From: Helicobacter canis
Lineage (GTDB): Bacteria; Campylobacterota; Campylobacteria; Campylobacterales; Helicobacteraceae
NCBI RefSeq assembly: GCF_900451095.1
Contig: NZ_UGHV01000001.1
Location: 1-64,000, forward strand
Direction: 5' to 3'
Length of the DNA: 64,000 bases
Part shown: one piece after another, positions 47,815-56,282 of the stretch
Layout of the letters: each line of letters begins with the position of its first letter
How positions within the stretch are numbered: the stretch's first letter is position 1
Made by a program: the position numbers and the translations under genes
The notes under the pieces: generated by a model
Databases searched by the model: none
The model's input: only the letters and a program-made list of their open reading frames with translations
What the model was told of the DNA's origin: nothing

Positions 47815-48358
47815 GCGATAAAGTAGGGAGTTTGTGGCTCGCTGTGTCGATAGACCACTAGTCTTATCTCCTTGCTCGCCACTGCACAACCCTACTTTCT
47901 CATCGCAAATCCTAGAATCCTTTGCTGTCTCGTTTAGAATTGTTGCTTCGCTGGTTTTCTCATCAAAAATCCTTCCGCCTGCGAGTTGTTTAGATTTTGG
48001 GCGTTTGTGGTTTTTCAATCTGCCGCTTGCGTGGTTGGTGTAGAATTGTTGCGTTGCTCGTTTTTCTAAAGAAACTGCGCTTCGCTTGTTTTCCTAGAAT
48101 CCATTTTTCTGTCATCGCGAGACACTGCGCTAGCAGTGGCGTGGCGATCCATAGCCTTAAAGCTAGAATCCACTTTTTTAAATGGATTGCTTCGCTCCCT
48201 CGCAATGACAGAAAAAAGGCGTTTTTGTGTAAAAAGATTCTAAGCATTGCGGTAGTGCTAGTGGTGCTTTTTGTGGATTTTGGGGCAGAGCTAGACTTGG
48301 GGTCTGCGGTTGTCCCAAAATCCACAAAATCACTGCTATGATTGCCCAAGACTGAATC
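47815..48358. repeat. R3 variant, R1 pair and R4 unit
   Basis: R3 variant at 47815-47915 (stem GTGGC/GCCAC), R1 core CACTGC/GCAGTG at 48113-48150, short reverse R1 at 48181-48210, and R4 at 48225-48358 with perfect 16-bp stem TTTTGTGGATTTTGGG. The 3' end of the R4 touches the stop of the gene at 48358. Confidence 0.8.
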
Positions 48359-48852
48359 TATGAGATATTGCCGCCGTTAATGGTTGATCCTACTATTGCT
48401 GTTGGTGTCTTTTGCTTCGGCGTGGGGTCGAGTTTTTGCGGCACAGGCTGGGGCTTTGGCTGGAGCTTTTTTAAATTGTTATAGCGCATATTTTCTAGCT
48501 TTCTAAGCTCTTGCACGGCTTGATAGATTTGGCTAGCACTTGCATTGGAAGCATTGGCTTGGGCGCGGCTTGCGTGGATACTTGCATCAAGCTTCTTGTC
48601 ATAGTTGTCTATGTCTTTTTGCAAAAGCTGCTTTTGCATATTTTCTAGCTGGATTTGGCGGGCTTCTTGGGCTTCTTGCTTTGCCTTGGCGTGATTTAGC
48701 TCCTTGTAGGCTTCAAACATCGCTAGGCTATCTCGCACGCCTGCTGCACTTTGGGCTATAAACGCATCGCGATTGGCTAGGGTGTTTTGGGCGTTGCTAG
48801 CGGCGGCTAGGTAGGTTTGGAGACCTTGGGTGTGTGGGATCGGCTCTTTCAT
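48358..48852 (-). CDS. Helical virion-operon protein
   Basis: 164 residues, mostly one long amphipathic helix (EAYKELNHAKAKQEAQEARQ and on) with a Pro/Lys/Gln-rich end. Its ATG follows directly on the TAG of the upstream gene. It lies between TerL and portal, where ejection or head-completion proteins often occur. Function unknown. Confidence 0.6.
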   Translation of the reverse strand: MKEPIPHTQGLQTYLAAASNAQNTLANRDAFIAQSAAGVRDSLAMFEAYKELNHAKAKQEAQEARQIQLENMQKQLLQKDIDNYDKKLDASIHASRAQANASNASASQIYQAVQELRKLENMRYNNLKKLQPKPQPVPQKLDPTPKQKTPTAIVGSTINGGNIS

Positions 48853-49266
48853 CTAATATCTCTCGGTGGGGAGTTGCAGGGCGTTCGCACTCTGCGCTAT
48901 AGCTTGATTGTTTGCCTTGCGCTCATCTTCACGATTTTGCCAGCGGGTGTTTTCTATATCTAGCTGATCTTTGGCTGTCTTTAGCTGCTTCTCTGCTAGC
49001 TCTTGGCTCTTTATTTGATTCCAAATGCCAAGCCCTAGCTGCGTGGCTGATAGTGCTGCGTTTATGCTTCCTAGCGTTGCTTGCCCTGCGGTGAGTCCGG
49101 GAGCGGTTGGCGTGGCTTGGGTGGGGTTTAGGCTTGGCATTTTTAGGCTTGCGTTTTTGGCTAGGGTGTTTATGCCCTGCTGGCTACTTGGGAGAAATAG
49201 TGATTGTGCTTGTGGGGCTTGCCAGCTGGGTGTGGGCATTTGGGATAGTCCTGTAAATTGTGCCAT
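48853..49266 (-). CDS. Virion-operon protein ending in LPTERY
   Basis: 137 residues from ATG 49266 (TTTGGCAC context, AAAGGAGCAAAA before it). N-terminal Pro/Gln-rich, middle with an Ala/Gly helix (AGQATLGSINAALSATQLGLGIWNQI), then a charged helix and NALQLPTERY. Ejection-type proteins have such an arrangement. The C-terminal hexamer is shared with the scaffold-like protein. Confidence 0.6.
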   Translation of the reverse strand: MAQFTGLSQMPTPSWQAPQAQSLFLPSSQQGINTLAKNASLKMPSLNPTQATPTAPGLTAGQATLGSINAALSATQLGLGIWNQIKSQELAEKQLKTAKDQLDIENTRWQNREDERKANNQAIAQSANALQLPTERY

Positions 49267-49330
49267 TTTTGCTCCTTTGGCGTTTGCTTTGTGCGATAAA
49301 ATGGTAGTTTTCCTAGAATCCACTTTTTAT

Positions 49331-49354
49331 AAAAGGGGTAAAATCTGCTACAAT
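49331..49354 (+). promoter_or_regulatory. Promoter of the 31-residue membrane peptide
   Basis: AAAAGGGGTAAAAT at 49331-49344, then CTGCTACAAT with -10 box 49349-49354. Start codon 49372 after AAAGGAGTTGTG. Almost the same as the promoter at 4965-4990, including the six-base gap. Confidence 0.6.
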
Positions 49355-49371
49355 GATCTAAAGGAGTTGTG

Positions 49372-49467
49372 ATGCTTGAGGTGGTTGTGTTTGGGAGTAT
49401 TTTTGCTAGCATAGCGTTTGTCTTGTGTCTTGGGATCAAAGTCGCCCACGATCTTAGCAAATCCTAG
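49372..49467 (+). CDS. 31-residue membrane peptide
   Basis: AAAGGAG seven bases upstream and a complete promoter support it. One hydrophobic helix (VVVFGSIFASIAFVLCLGI) and a short polar tail. Similar in build to the 32-residue peptide at 5248-5346. The stop codon is formed where the repeat word CTAGAATCCACTTTT begins. Function unknown. Confidence 0.6.
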   Translation: MLEVVVFGSIFASIAFVLCLGIKVAHDLSKS

Positions 49468-49484
49468 AATCCACTTTTTTATTG

Positions 49485-49775
49485 TCATCGCGAGCCTTGC
49501 TTGCACCTTTTTTGTCATCGCGAGCCGACTTGTCGGCGTGGCGATCCACTTTCGCACTAGAATCCGCTTTTGGTGTGCTTGTGGATTGCCACGCGGTGCA
49601 AGCACCGCTCGCAATGACGATAAGGCTTTGGGTGGGGGCGGCAGTATTTTGCGATGATTTTCTAAAGAAACTTCGTTTTGGGGGTTTTCAAGCGGTGGGC
49701 GCAGGGATTTTACTAGTCGTAAATGAGCAAGCCCACCGCGCAGAATCCCTCAAAAGCACGCAAAAGACAACGCCC
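49485..49775. repeat. R1 half-unit, two R1 units and R2 (reverse)
   Basis: Incomplete R1 at 49485 breaking off after CCTTGCTTGCACC, then full R1 core CCGAC/GTCGG at 49517-49552, reverse R1 core CGGTGC/GCACCG at 49579-49618, and R2 at 49640-49775 with stem GCGGTGGGC/GCCCACCGC. Runs up to the end of terL. Confidence 0.8.
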
Positions 49776-49779
49776 AAAG

Positions 49780-51327
49780 CTAAATGCGCCAAAATGTGCT
49801 AGCCCCTCCACTGCGCCTCCCACTCTCTCTCACTTTCACACTCGCCCTTGGCGGTGCCACGATCTCACTATGTGCGCACGCGCTTGCGATCGCATCTATG
49901 CAGTCATCTTTCCTAAAGGGCTTTTCTGGATTAAAGCTAAAAAGCTCTTTTTGTATCTGTGCTAGCCCCCTTGCGTTGTGTAGAAAGACAAGGTAGCCTG
50001 TGTTGTAGTAGGGGCGCAGGGCTTTGATCTTTTCTACTTTAGAGATCTTGCGGCTTGGGGTGTAGCATTTTATATCATTGGTGATGGGCGGTTTATCTTG
50101 GCTTTTTAGTTCATTATTAGTTTTCACTAGCTCGTTTTGTAGCAGTCTCTCCAGCGTGAGCCCTCCGCCATCACTTTCTATATAGACTTTTGCTTGTGGA
50201 TTTTGGCTCATCATATCTAGCAAGTTTGCTATGGTCTGCTCCTCACTCCATATCCCATAGATACAATCGCGCACGACATAGCGCATAGAGTCTTTATAGC
50301 TCTCCACCCCCACTAAAACGATAGCGCGATTATCCGCGGCGGTGTTTAGGCTTATGGCATTATCCACAAAGATGTAGAGATTTTGCGCACTACACTCAAA
50401 GGCGGGGATCGTTTTAAAATACACTTTTTCAAAGTAGCCCGCTTCACTTGCGATAGGCTCTTGCTGATATTGTGTGCTAAACTCATCATTGCCCATCTGC
50501 AAGCGTAAAAACTCCAGCTCGCTTGGGCTATGCCTTGCGCTAAAAAGTGCTTCCCCCTTTTTGCGCGTATAAATCTTGCCCTTTATGCTGTGGGTCTCAT
50601 CCTCTGTAGCTAGGGCTTTTAGCTTTATGATCTTCCACTCATTTATGATGTCTTGCTCGAAGTTCTTAGGATCTTGTAAAAATCCGCATAGATCCTGCTC
50701 GCCAAGGCGTTGCATTAAGATCGTGATATTGCTCTCATTATCCTGCAAGCGTGAAAGCACGCTTTCTTTGAAGTTTTGATTGACTAGCACTCTTTCAGCG
50801 CGGCTACTCATCGCACTCACTTTTATGGGATCATCGATGATTATTTGATGTGCGTGAAAGCCCGTGATAGCAGATTTTAATGTCGTTACAAAAAGCCCTC
50901 CGCCCTCTTTTAGCACAAATTCATTGGCATTATCTTGTAAAAACACGGGCGATTTATTAAAGGTCTGGGCATAAAAGGGGCTTTTCATAAGATCGCGCAC
51001 TTGGTTTGAGATCTTGCGGCAAAGCTCATCGCTATAAGATATATAAAAAAACTTGCGCCACGGATACTTCCCCAACGCCCACGCGATAAAGCTTCTAGCA
51101 ATTATCTCTGTCTTGCCATAGCTTGGTGGCATATTTAGCATAAGCCTTGTTATAGGCTTGCTATCACTCTGTGGCAAAGTGGATTCTAGCACGGCACAGA
51201 GATAGTCATAATGCCAGCTATCATTAAAGGTCATTTGATTATACCTCTGCCACTTTAGTAGGACAAATTCCTTTAGGCTCTTTCTTGCTAACGCTCTTTT
51301 TGCTAGCTCTTTTTTATGTGGATTCAC
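49780..51327 (-). CDS. terL: Large terminase subunit
   Basis: 515 residues. ATPase: MPPSYGKT (Walker A-like) at 66-73 and IIIDDP (Walker B) with Asp165-Asp166. Nuclease: acidic residues in IFVDNA, IESDGGG and KDDCIDAIA spread over the C-terminal 200 residues. It drives DNA into the head through the portal and cuts concatemers. Start overlaps the 554-residue gene by 14 bases. The last residues (SGRRSGGASTFWRI) border an R2 repeat. Confidence 0.93.
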   Translation of the reverse strand: MNPHKKELAKRALARKSLKEFVLLKWQRYNQMTFNDSWHYDYLCAVLESTLPQSDSKPITRLMLNMPPSYGKTEIIARSFIAWALGKYPWRKFFYISYSDELCRKISNQVRDLMKSPFYAQTFNKSPVFLQDNANEFVLKEGGGLFVTTLKSAITGFHAHQIIIDDPIKVSAMSSRAERVLVNQNFKESVLSRLQDNESNITILMQRLGEQDLCGFLQDPKNFEQDIINEWKIIKLKALATEDETHSIKGKIYTRKKGEALFSARHSPSELEFLRLQMGNDEFSTQYQQEPIASEAGYFEKVYFKTIPAFECSAQNLYIFVDNAISLNTAADNRAIVLVGVESYKDSMRYVVRDCIYGIWSEEQTIANLLDMMSQNPQAKVYIESDGGGLTLERLLQNELVKTNNELKSQDKPPITNDIKCYTPSRKISKVEKIKALRPYYNTGYLVFLHNARGLAQIQKELFSFNPEKPFRKDDCIDAIASACAHSEIVAPPRASVKVRESGRRSGGASTFWRI

Positions 51328-52978
51328 TCATTGCTCCTGTGTAGAGTTGATAGGCTTGCTCCCACTCCTGCTCGCTTAGATCTGGCTTCCTATCTAAAAG
51401 GGCTAGAAATACATTGATAGTCCCGGTATCTAGTCTGTAGATTGTGAGGTAGTCAAAGATGTCATCATCATAAAATTTTAGCCCGAAGAGATCGAAGGTT
51501 ATCCAATACGCTTTCGCGCGTTTATGTGTGGCAAAATAGTAGTTTTCACCACCTTTTGCTATATGGTTATAGATCTCATCAAACTCGTGCAAGATCTCCC
51601 TCCACCCTAGCGTGTAAAAATCTAGCCTTAGCTTTGCCTGCACAAAGGCTTCATTAGCAAATTGTATCGATCGTGTAGCGTATAAATACCCCTTATCAGG
51701 TCCGCCCCACCAGCTAGGCTCTGGGAGCCCTAGCGTTTTGCCGCTTAAGAAAAATAAATCGGCATACTCTCTGGTGTGAAAATAGCCCTCCGCTGTGAAT
51801 GAATCTTGAAACGCACTACCATCAGCATAATTCCCCGCAAACTCCAAGCCCCCCAGCTCCCCTAGATCTGTATAAAAGCTCTCCACAAAGCTTAAGGATA
51901 ATTCTAAAAATATCGCGCCTTTTGCTATGGGCGTGCTTGCAGACTCTAGCTTGCCTTTGTAGTATTCTAGCACTTCTTGTAGTATCTTTTGGCGTTGCTC
52001 TGGGCTTAGCTTATGCTCCTTTAAATACTCGTAGAAAAAGTCCGCCCTCTTGCCCTTGCTATAGTTGCCTAGCTTGTGTAAGAAGTCGTTTTGCTTGTAG
52101 CGGTTTTTTAGCGGCTCTATGCGCTTATCTTGGCTGTGTTTGTAGTATTTCTCTATATGCTTGCCAGAATCCAGATAGCCAAAATACTCTTTTGATAGCT
52201 TCATATAGCCTTCATTGATTTGATCTAGGCGGGCTTGTATGCTTGCCTTTATGCCTCCTTGCACGCTTTCAAAGGCTAGCTCTGCCTTTTTGCGTGGGAT
52301 TGGGAGTGGATTTTGGGCGGTGGTGTAGGCGTCATTGCCCGCTAGGTGTTTGTGCGATCTATTTTGCGTGAGCTCATCAATGGGGCTTAGGGTATATTCG
52401 CCTAGCATTCCTTGTGCGGGATTATAAGCCTTGGTGTAGTTGAAGCTCTCCCCTCCTGCTTGCCCTGCTTTATACACTTCCCCATCGGCGCAAATCGCAT
52501 AAGGATTATAAATGAGAAAGTCGCTTAGCTGATTGCTCCTAGCTTCTAGGGTGTTTTTGGTGAGATTAGCTTGCGTGGTGGTATTTAATGCTTGGGCTTG
52601 CAAAGAGTAGGCTACTTGGTCTAAAAAGCCTTGCTGCGTGATTGTCAAAACACTTACGCCCACTTGCCCCCCAAGAGCCACGCCCCAAAGTGTCCAGCCC
52701 AGCCACCCAGCAGGAGGGGCGATGATCGTGATGACTGCCGTTAGTATCGCGCCTACGGTGATAAGTGCCATAGAGATGGGATCTAGCTCGCTAAACAAAA
52801 ACACCTCGCTATCTGCCTTGACTCTGCCATAGGCTTCTGCCTCTGCCTCTAGCCATTCTTGTGGCAAGCAGAGATTATGCTCGGCATTGATGGTCATAAA
52901 GGCTTCTAGCCTTTTATTTTTATAGCGATTTTTGATTCTTTGATAGCTTTTAGAATCTCTATCCCACGCGATCCCCAC
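51314..52978 (-). CDS. Large virion-operon protein with membrane segments
   Basis: 554 residues from GTG 52978. At about residues 66-115 two hydrophobic stretches (SMALITVGAILTAVITIIAPPAG, WTLWGVALGGQVGVSVL) lie in an otherwise soluble, aromatic-rich protein. Its position directly upstream of terL in the structural operon and internal membrane segments suit an ejection (internal head) protein that lines the DNA path. Ribosome site weak; an ATG 27 codons in is an alternative start. Not recognised by family. Confidence 0.6.
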   Translation of the reverse strand: MGIAWDRDSKSYQRIKNRYKNKRLEAFMTINAEHNLCLPQEWLEAEAEAYGRVKADSEVFLFSELDPISMALITVGAILTAVITIIAPPAGWLGWTLWGVALGGQVGVSVLTITQQGFLDQVAYSLQAQALNTTTQANLTKNTLEARSNQLSDFLIYNPYAICADGEVYKAGQAGGESFNYTKAYNPAQGMLGEYTLSPIDELTQNRSHKHLAGNDAYTTAQNPLPIPRKKAELAFESVQGGIKASIQARLDQINEGYMKLSKEYFGYLDSGKHIEKYYKHSQDKRIEPLKNRYKQNDFLHKLGNYSKGKRADFFYEYLKEHKLSPEQRQKILQEVLEYYKGKLESASTPIAKGAIFLELSLSFVESFYTDLGELGGLEFAGNYADGSAFQDSFTAEGYFHTREYADLFFLSGKTLGLPEPSWWGGPDKGYLYATRSIQFANEAFVQAKLRLDFYTLGWREILHEFDEIYNHIAKGGENYYFATHKRAKAYWITFDLFGLKFYDDDIFDYLTIYRLDTGTINVFLALLDRKPDLSEQEWEQAYQLYTGAMSEST

Positions 52979-52988
52979 GCTATGCTCA

Positions 52989-53732
52989 CTACACTATGCT
53001 ACGCACTTCTATGGTGATCGTATCTGCTACCCACTCTCCCGCGTCATTTTTAGCTTCAAAGCGCACGCTATAAAGCCCAGCATTTGCTTGGGTGAAAAGT
53101 AGCGATTTGGCGTGGGGGGTTTGCACTTGCTCTTCGTTTATGAAAAATCTCGTTTCATTATTGCCATAGCTTGAAAAGCCTAGGATCTTTATGCGCTCAT
53201 TTTCTAGGATCTCTGTGCGGTGGGCATATACTAGCACATCTTTGCAGCCATCGCCCTTTTTTAATGCTTCTAAAAGCTCATCGCGTAAATTATCTAGCAG
53301 GGTGTCATACTCTTCATTTAAGGGGTTGCCATTTATCAAATTGATTGTCTGCATAACCTTATCGGCGTGGGCTTTGATCGCGCTTGTATCATTGGCATTG
53401 CCTACGACATTGAGAAATCCTACATGCGCATTGCTTTTGTTGATTAGGGCATTATCTTGCACAGATCTTGCCATAGATTCGGCTTGGATTATGGATTTTA
53501 GTGCTTCGGCTATGGCTTGCTTGTTTAGGTTTTTGGCTTGGATTATTTGTAGCTCTATCTCTTGGCGGGTCTTTTCTTCTTGCAAAGAGATTTGCCGATC
53601 TTGGAGCTCTAGCTCTTCTAGCTTTAAGGCTGCATTCATAGCAAGCTCTGCTAGCTGACTTTGGGGGAAGCTAGTGGTCTTTAGGATTTTCACTAGCTCT
53701 AGGAAGTTTAGGTGGAAGCGCGTGGTATTCAT
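52989..53732 (-). CDS. Virion protein with coiled coil and Ig-like end
   Basis: 247 residues. A helical N-terminal half with heptads (LKLEELELQDRQISLQEEK) is followed by a C-terminal domain of about 70 residues (FINEEQVQT ... GLYSVRFEAKNDAGEWVADTITIEV) with the strand pattern of PKD/Ig-like folds. A structural protein, perhaps of the tail or head fibre. ATG overlaps the TGA of the upstream gene. Confidence 0.6.
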   Translation of the reverse strand: MNTTRFHLNFLELVKILKTTSFPQSQLAELAMNAALKLEELELQDRQISLQEEKTRQEIELQIIQAKNLNKQAIAEALKSIIQAESMARSVQDNALINKSNAHVGFLNVVGNANDTSAIKAHADKVMQTINLINGNPLNEEYDTLLDNLRDELLEALKKGDGCKDVLVYAHRTEILENERIKILGFSSYGNNETRFFINEEQVQTPHAKSLLFTQANAGLYSVRFEAKNDAGEWVADTITIEVRSIV

Positions 53733-54310
53733 CGCAATTTCTTAAACATAGTGGATTTATACTCTAGATAGCGTGATAGATCGCCTTGGGGGACTATGAA
53801 GCTATCGCCTTGGTGTAGGGGGTAGGTCTTGCCTGTGGGGAGTCGCAGGGTGTAGGGGAGGGAGCCTAGATAGACAAACTCACTACACGCGCATAAAATC
53901 GCTTGGGATTCGGCTTTTCTTGGCTTGGGCGTTGGCTTTTGCGCGCTTTTGCTAGATTCTACGGCGCGGGCTTGCTCATTTACGCCTAGTAAAATCCCTG
54001 CGCCCGCGCCTTGAAAGCTAGCAAAATCATCGCAAAATCCTTCCGCCTTGGTGCTTGGTGTGGGGGTAGAATCCGCGTTTTCTCTGTCATCGCGAGCGGA
54101 TTTATCTGCGTGGCGATCCACTTTCACACTAGAATCTGCGTTTGTGTGGATTGCTTCGGTCGCTTCGCTCCCTCGCAATGACTGCTGAGGGTTGTCATCG
54201 CGAGCGGATTTATCCGCGTGGTGATCCATAGCCGCTGTGCTAGAATCCACTTTTTGCGCGGTGGATTCTAGGGTGTTGTGATCGATTAGGTGTTGCTTGT
54301 GCTTTTTCAT
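53729..54310 (-). CDS. Small virion-operon protein with repeat-derived N-terminus
   Basis: 193 residues. The first 130 are R1 (three units) and R2 sequence read in frame; only the last 60 (ILCACSEFVYLGSLPYTLRL ... KTYPLHQGDSFIVPQG) look like an ordinary small beta protein. The original gene was probably about 60-70 residues and was enlarged by repeats at its 5' side, keeping ribosome site and ATG at 54310. Its TGA overlaps the next start. Confidence 0.55.
   Translation of the reverse strand: MKKHKQHLIDHNTLESTAQKVDSSTAAMDHHADKSARDDNPQQSLRGSEATEAIHTNADSSVKVDRHADKSARDDRENADSTPTPSTKAEGFCDDFASFQGAGAGILLGVNEQARAVESSKSAQKPTPKPRKAESQAILCACSEFVYLGSLPYTLRLPTGKTYPLHQGDSFIVPQGDLSRYLEYKSTMFKKLR
53930..54055. 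repeat. R2 repeat inside a gene
   Basis: Stem GGCGCGGGC/GCCCGCGCC, centre as in other R2 units, read in frame as GAGAGILLGVNEQARAVESS. It is followed by R1 units at 54089, 54150 (reverse) and 54195. Confidence 0.75.
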
Positions 54311-54327
54311 TTGCTCTCCTTTATGTG

Positions 54328-55134
54328 TTACTGCTTCGTATAGGGTCTTGGGGTGGTGTCGCTGCTTTGGCTAGGGTTTTGTTTAGGCTGATTTTTCTGC
54401 TGCTGCTCCCACCATTTGCTGTATTGAAAGTTTTTCTGCGTGGTGGCAGCTTGGGCTAGGGCGTTGTAGCGATTCCACTGCCAGATTAAAAGGGGTGGGA
54501 CAGGGTATCCTTGCCTTTCCAGCTGCTCTATTTGCGTGCCTAGATTTGTCAAAGCTATGCGCATTGTCTCGCCCTGTCTTTTGGCTTGCTCGCTTGGGCT
54601 TTTAAACTCCCCGCCAGCTCCCTTTTTGATGTCTTCTACCATTGCATTTGTGAGTCGCCCACCACTGCCTCTAGCGATGTTGTAAAAGTTCTGCTGTGTT
54701 AGGCTTTGGTAGCGTGCATTGTCCTCGCTTATGGGTATTATGCCTCCGCTAAAGTGATTTAGCTTCCTGCCTATCCCACTCCAAAAGCCCGCCTGCTTCT
54801 CGCCTAGCTCTAAAGTTTTCTCAAGATTTTCAAGCCCTGCGAGTGTTTGACTTATATCGCCCATAAGCTTGGTAACGCTTTGGGTTTTTGTGTTGGCATT
54901 GATGTTGAGATTGCCGGTGAAGGTGATGTCATTGTATTTTTTCGCTAAATACGCGTCATAAGGGGTTATCTCCTTTTTTTCATCCCAATATTTTATGCCT
55001 GTGTATCCTTGGGGCGTGCCGGTAAAGTGCATAGCAAGTCCTGCGCCTGCTTGCACCTCTGGGGCTAGCCCTTGCTCTCTTTGGTCTTTTTCATAGTCGA
55101 TTTGCTCGATAGCATCGCTTAGATCCTTTGCCAC
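54328..55134 (-). CDS. Virion-operon protein, intact copy
   Basis: 268 residues from GTG 55134 with GGAGAGCAA before it. N-terminal acidic helix, a Gly/Ala/Thr-rich middle (GAGLAMHFTGTPQGYTGIKYW), helical C-terminal half and a Gln/Pro-rich end. Position between coat-side and terL-side structural genes suggests a tail or ejection protein. Not recognised. The first-copy counterpart (177-996) is broken by insertions. Confidence 0.65.
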   Translation of the reverse strand: MAKDLSDAIEQIDYEKDQREQGLAPEVQAGAGLAMHFTGTPQGYTGIKYWDEKKEITPYDAYLAKKYNDITFTGNLNINANTKTQSVTKLMGDISQTLAGLENLEKTLELGEKQAGFWSGIGRKLNHFSGGIIPISEDNARYQSLTQQNFYNIARGSGGRLTNAMVEDIKKGAGGEFKSPSEQAKRQGETMRIALTNLGTQIEQLERQGYPVPPLLIWQWNRYNALAQAATTQKNFQYSKWWEQQQKNQPKQNPSQSSDTTPRPYTKQ

Positions 55135-55143
55135 TTGCTCTCC

Positions 55144-56040
55144 TTATATGCTTAGATATATCTTTTTATCCGCTCCGTTTAGGGTGTTTGTGATGATGTC
55201 TTCATAGTTTTTGCGCTTGGCATTTAGCTCTATGATGTTTGCTATGATCTCTTGGCTTGCAAAGCACTTTAAGCTCTGCAAGCGCAGAGCCGTCTCATAG
55301 CGTATTTTTATCACTTCATCACTTTGCATTGCTTGCAGGGCGATGTTTTTAGCCTTACTTTCTAAGCTCTCTAGGATTGACTCTTGGGATTCTAGGGTGC
55401 TAAGCAGATTATCAATGCTCTTTTTTGCGGATTCTAGGGCTTTGCTCTCTAGCTCTCTCAAATTGATTTGCGGGGTGATTTTCTCCTGCACGGCGTGGGT
55501 GATGGCGGCTAGATCTAGCGCGGCTAGGAGTTTTTGGGCGTTTTGATCTAGATAGGCTTGTAGCTTTATGCTTGCTGCAGTGCCAAAGTCGCTTATAAGT
55601 TGATCTAATGTGTCTTTATATGCTTGGGTAAGCTCTCTTGCCTTTGTCTCTAGGGCTTGTATTTTGCTATCAAGCTTAAAGCCTGCTAGGATTTGCTTTA
55701 GGGTTTGGGCTAGGTTGGTGGCATTGCGATCGCTAAAGTCTCTTGCCACTTGGCGGCTTATGCCTTCTAGATCTAGGCTTTGGCTTACCTCTTGGGCTAG
55801 GGTGTGGAGATTTTTACTAAAAAGCTCTTGCACTTGGGCGATATTTTGCGCGTTTAGATTCTGCGCGGTGGTCTCTAGCTCTTTTGTAAAAAACTCTTTC
55901 GCCTGTGTTTTTGTAGTCTCTAGGCTCTCTTGCACAAAGGATTCTAAATGTGCTTGCACGCTTTGCTGCAGGGCTTGTAGGTCGTTTTTAGCGTTTGTGA
56001 AAGTAGTTTCAAGGGCGGAGATTTTGTCAAATAGTGTCAT
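55144..56040 (-). CDS. Coiled-coil structural protein, intact copy
   Basis: 298 residues, nearly all heptad coiled coil (ISALETTFTNAKNDLQALQQ and on), with a less regular last 40 residues. Start at 56040; the upstream context is AAAGGATAAGAGT before ATG. Likely a fibrous tail or spike part, similar in style to the fibre at 27549. The first-copy counterpart (1006-1906) is frameshifted near its end. Confidence 0.65.
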   Translation of the reverse strand: MTLFDKISALETTFTNAKNDLQALQQSVQAHLESFVQESLETTKTQAKEFFTKELETTAQNLNAQNIAQVQELFSKNLHTLAQEVSQSLDLEGISRQVARDFSDRNATNLAQTLKQILAGFKLDSKIQALETKARELTQAYKDTLDQLISDFGTAASIKLQAYLDQNAQKLLAALDLAAITHAVQEKITPQINLRELESKALESAKKSIDNLLSTLESQESILESLESKAKNIALQAMQSDEVIKIRYETALRLQSLKCFASQEIIANIIELNAKRKNYEDIITNTLNGADKKIYLSI

Positions 56041-56168
56041 ACTCTTATCCTTTGTTTTTGGTTTTTCCTAGAATCCACTTTTTTATGGATTGCTTCGGTC
56101 GCTTCGCTCCCTCGCAATGACAGAAAAGGCGTTCGGTAGTTTTCCCTAAAGTCGCTCGGCGTGGGATT

Positions 56169-56259
56169 TTGGAGATAAAAATGGGGCTTTGCAAGGCGAG
56201 TCAAGGGATTTACCTTGAGTGGTAATGAGTGCAGACTCGCCGCAGCAATCGCCATTTTT
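56169..56259. repeat. R5 repeat, second copy
   Basis: Identical to 2035-2125 through the terminal duplication. Confidence 0.8.
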
Positions 56260-56282
56260 ATCCCAAAAGCGTAGCCGTTCTA

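Noticed and set aside
49418..49802. Plus-strand ORFs of 79-106 codons after the 31-residue peptide
   Set aside because: Composed of R1 and R2 units; no start signals.
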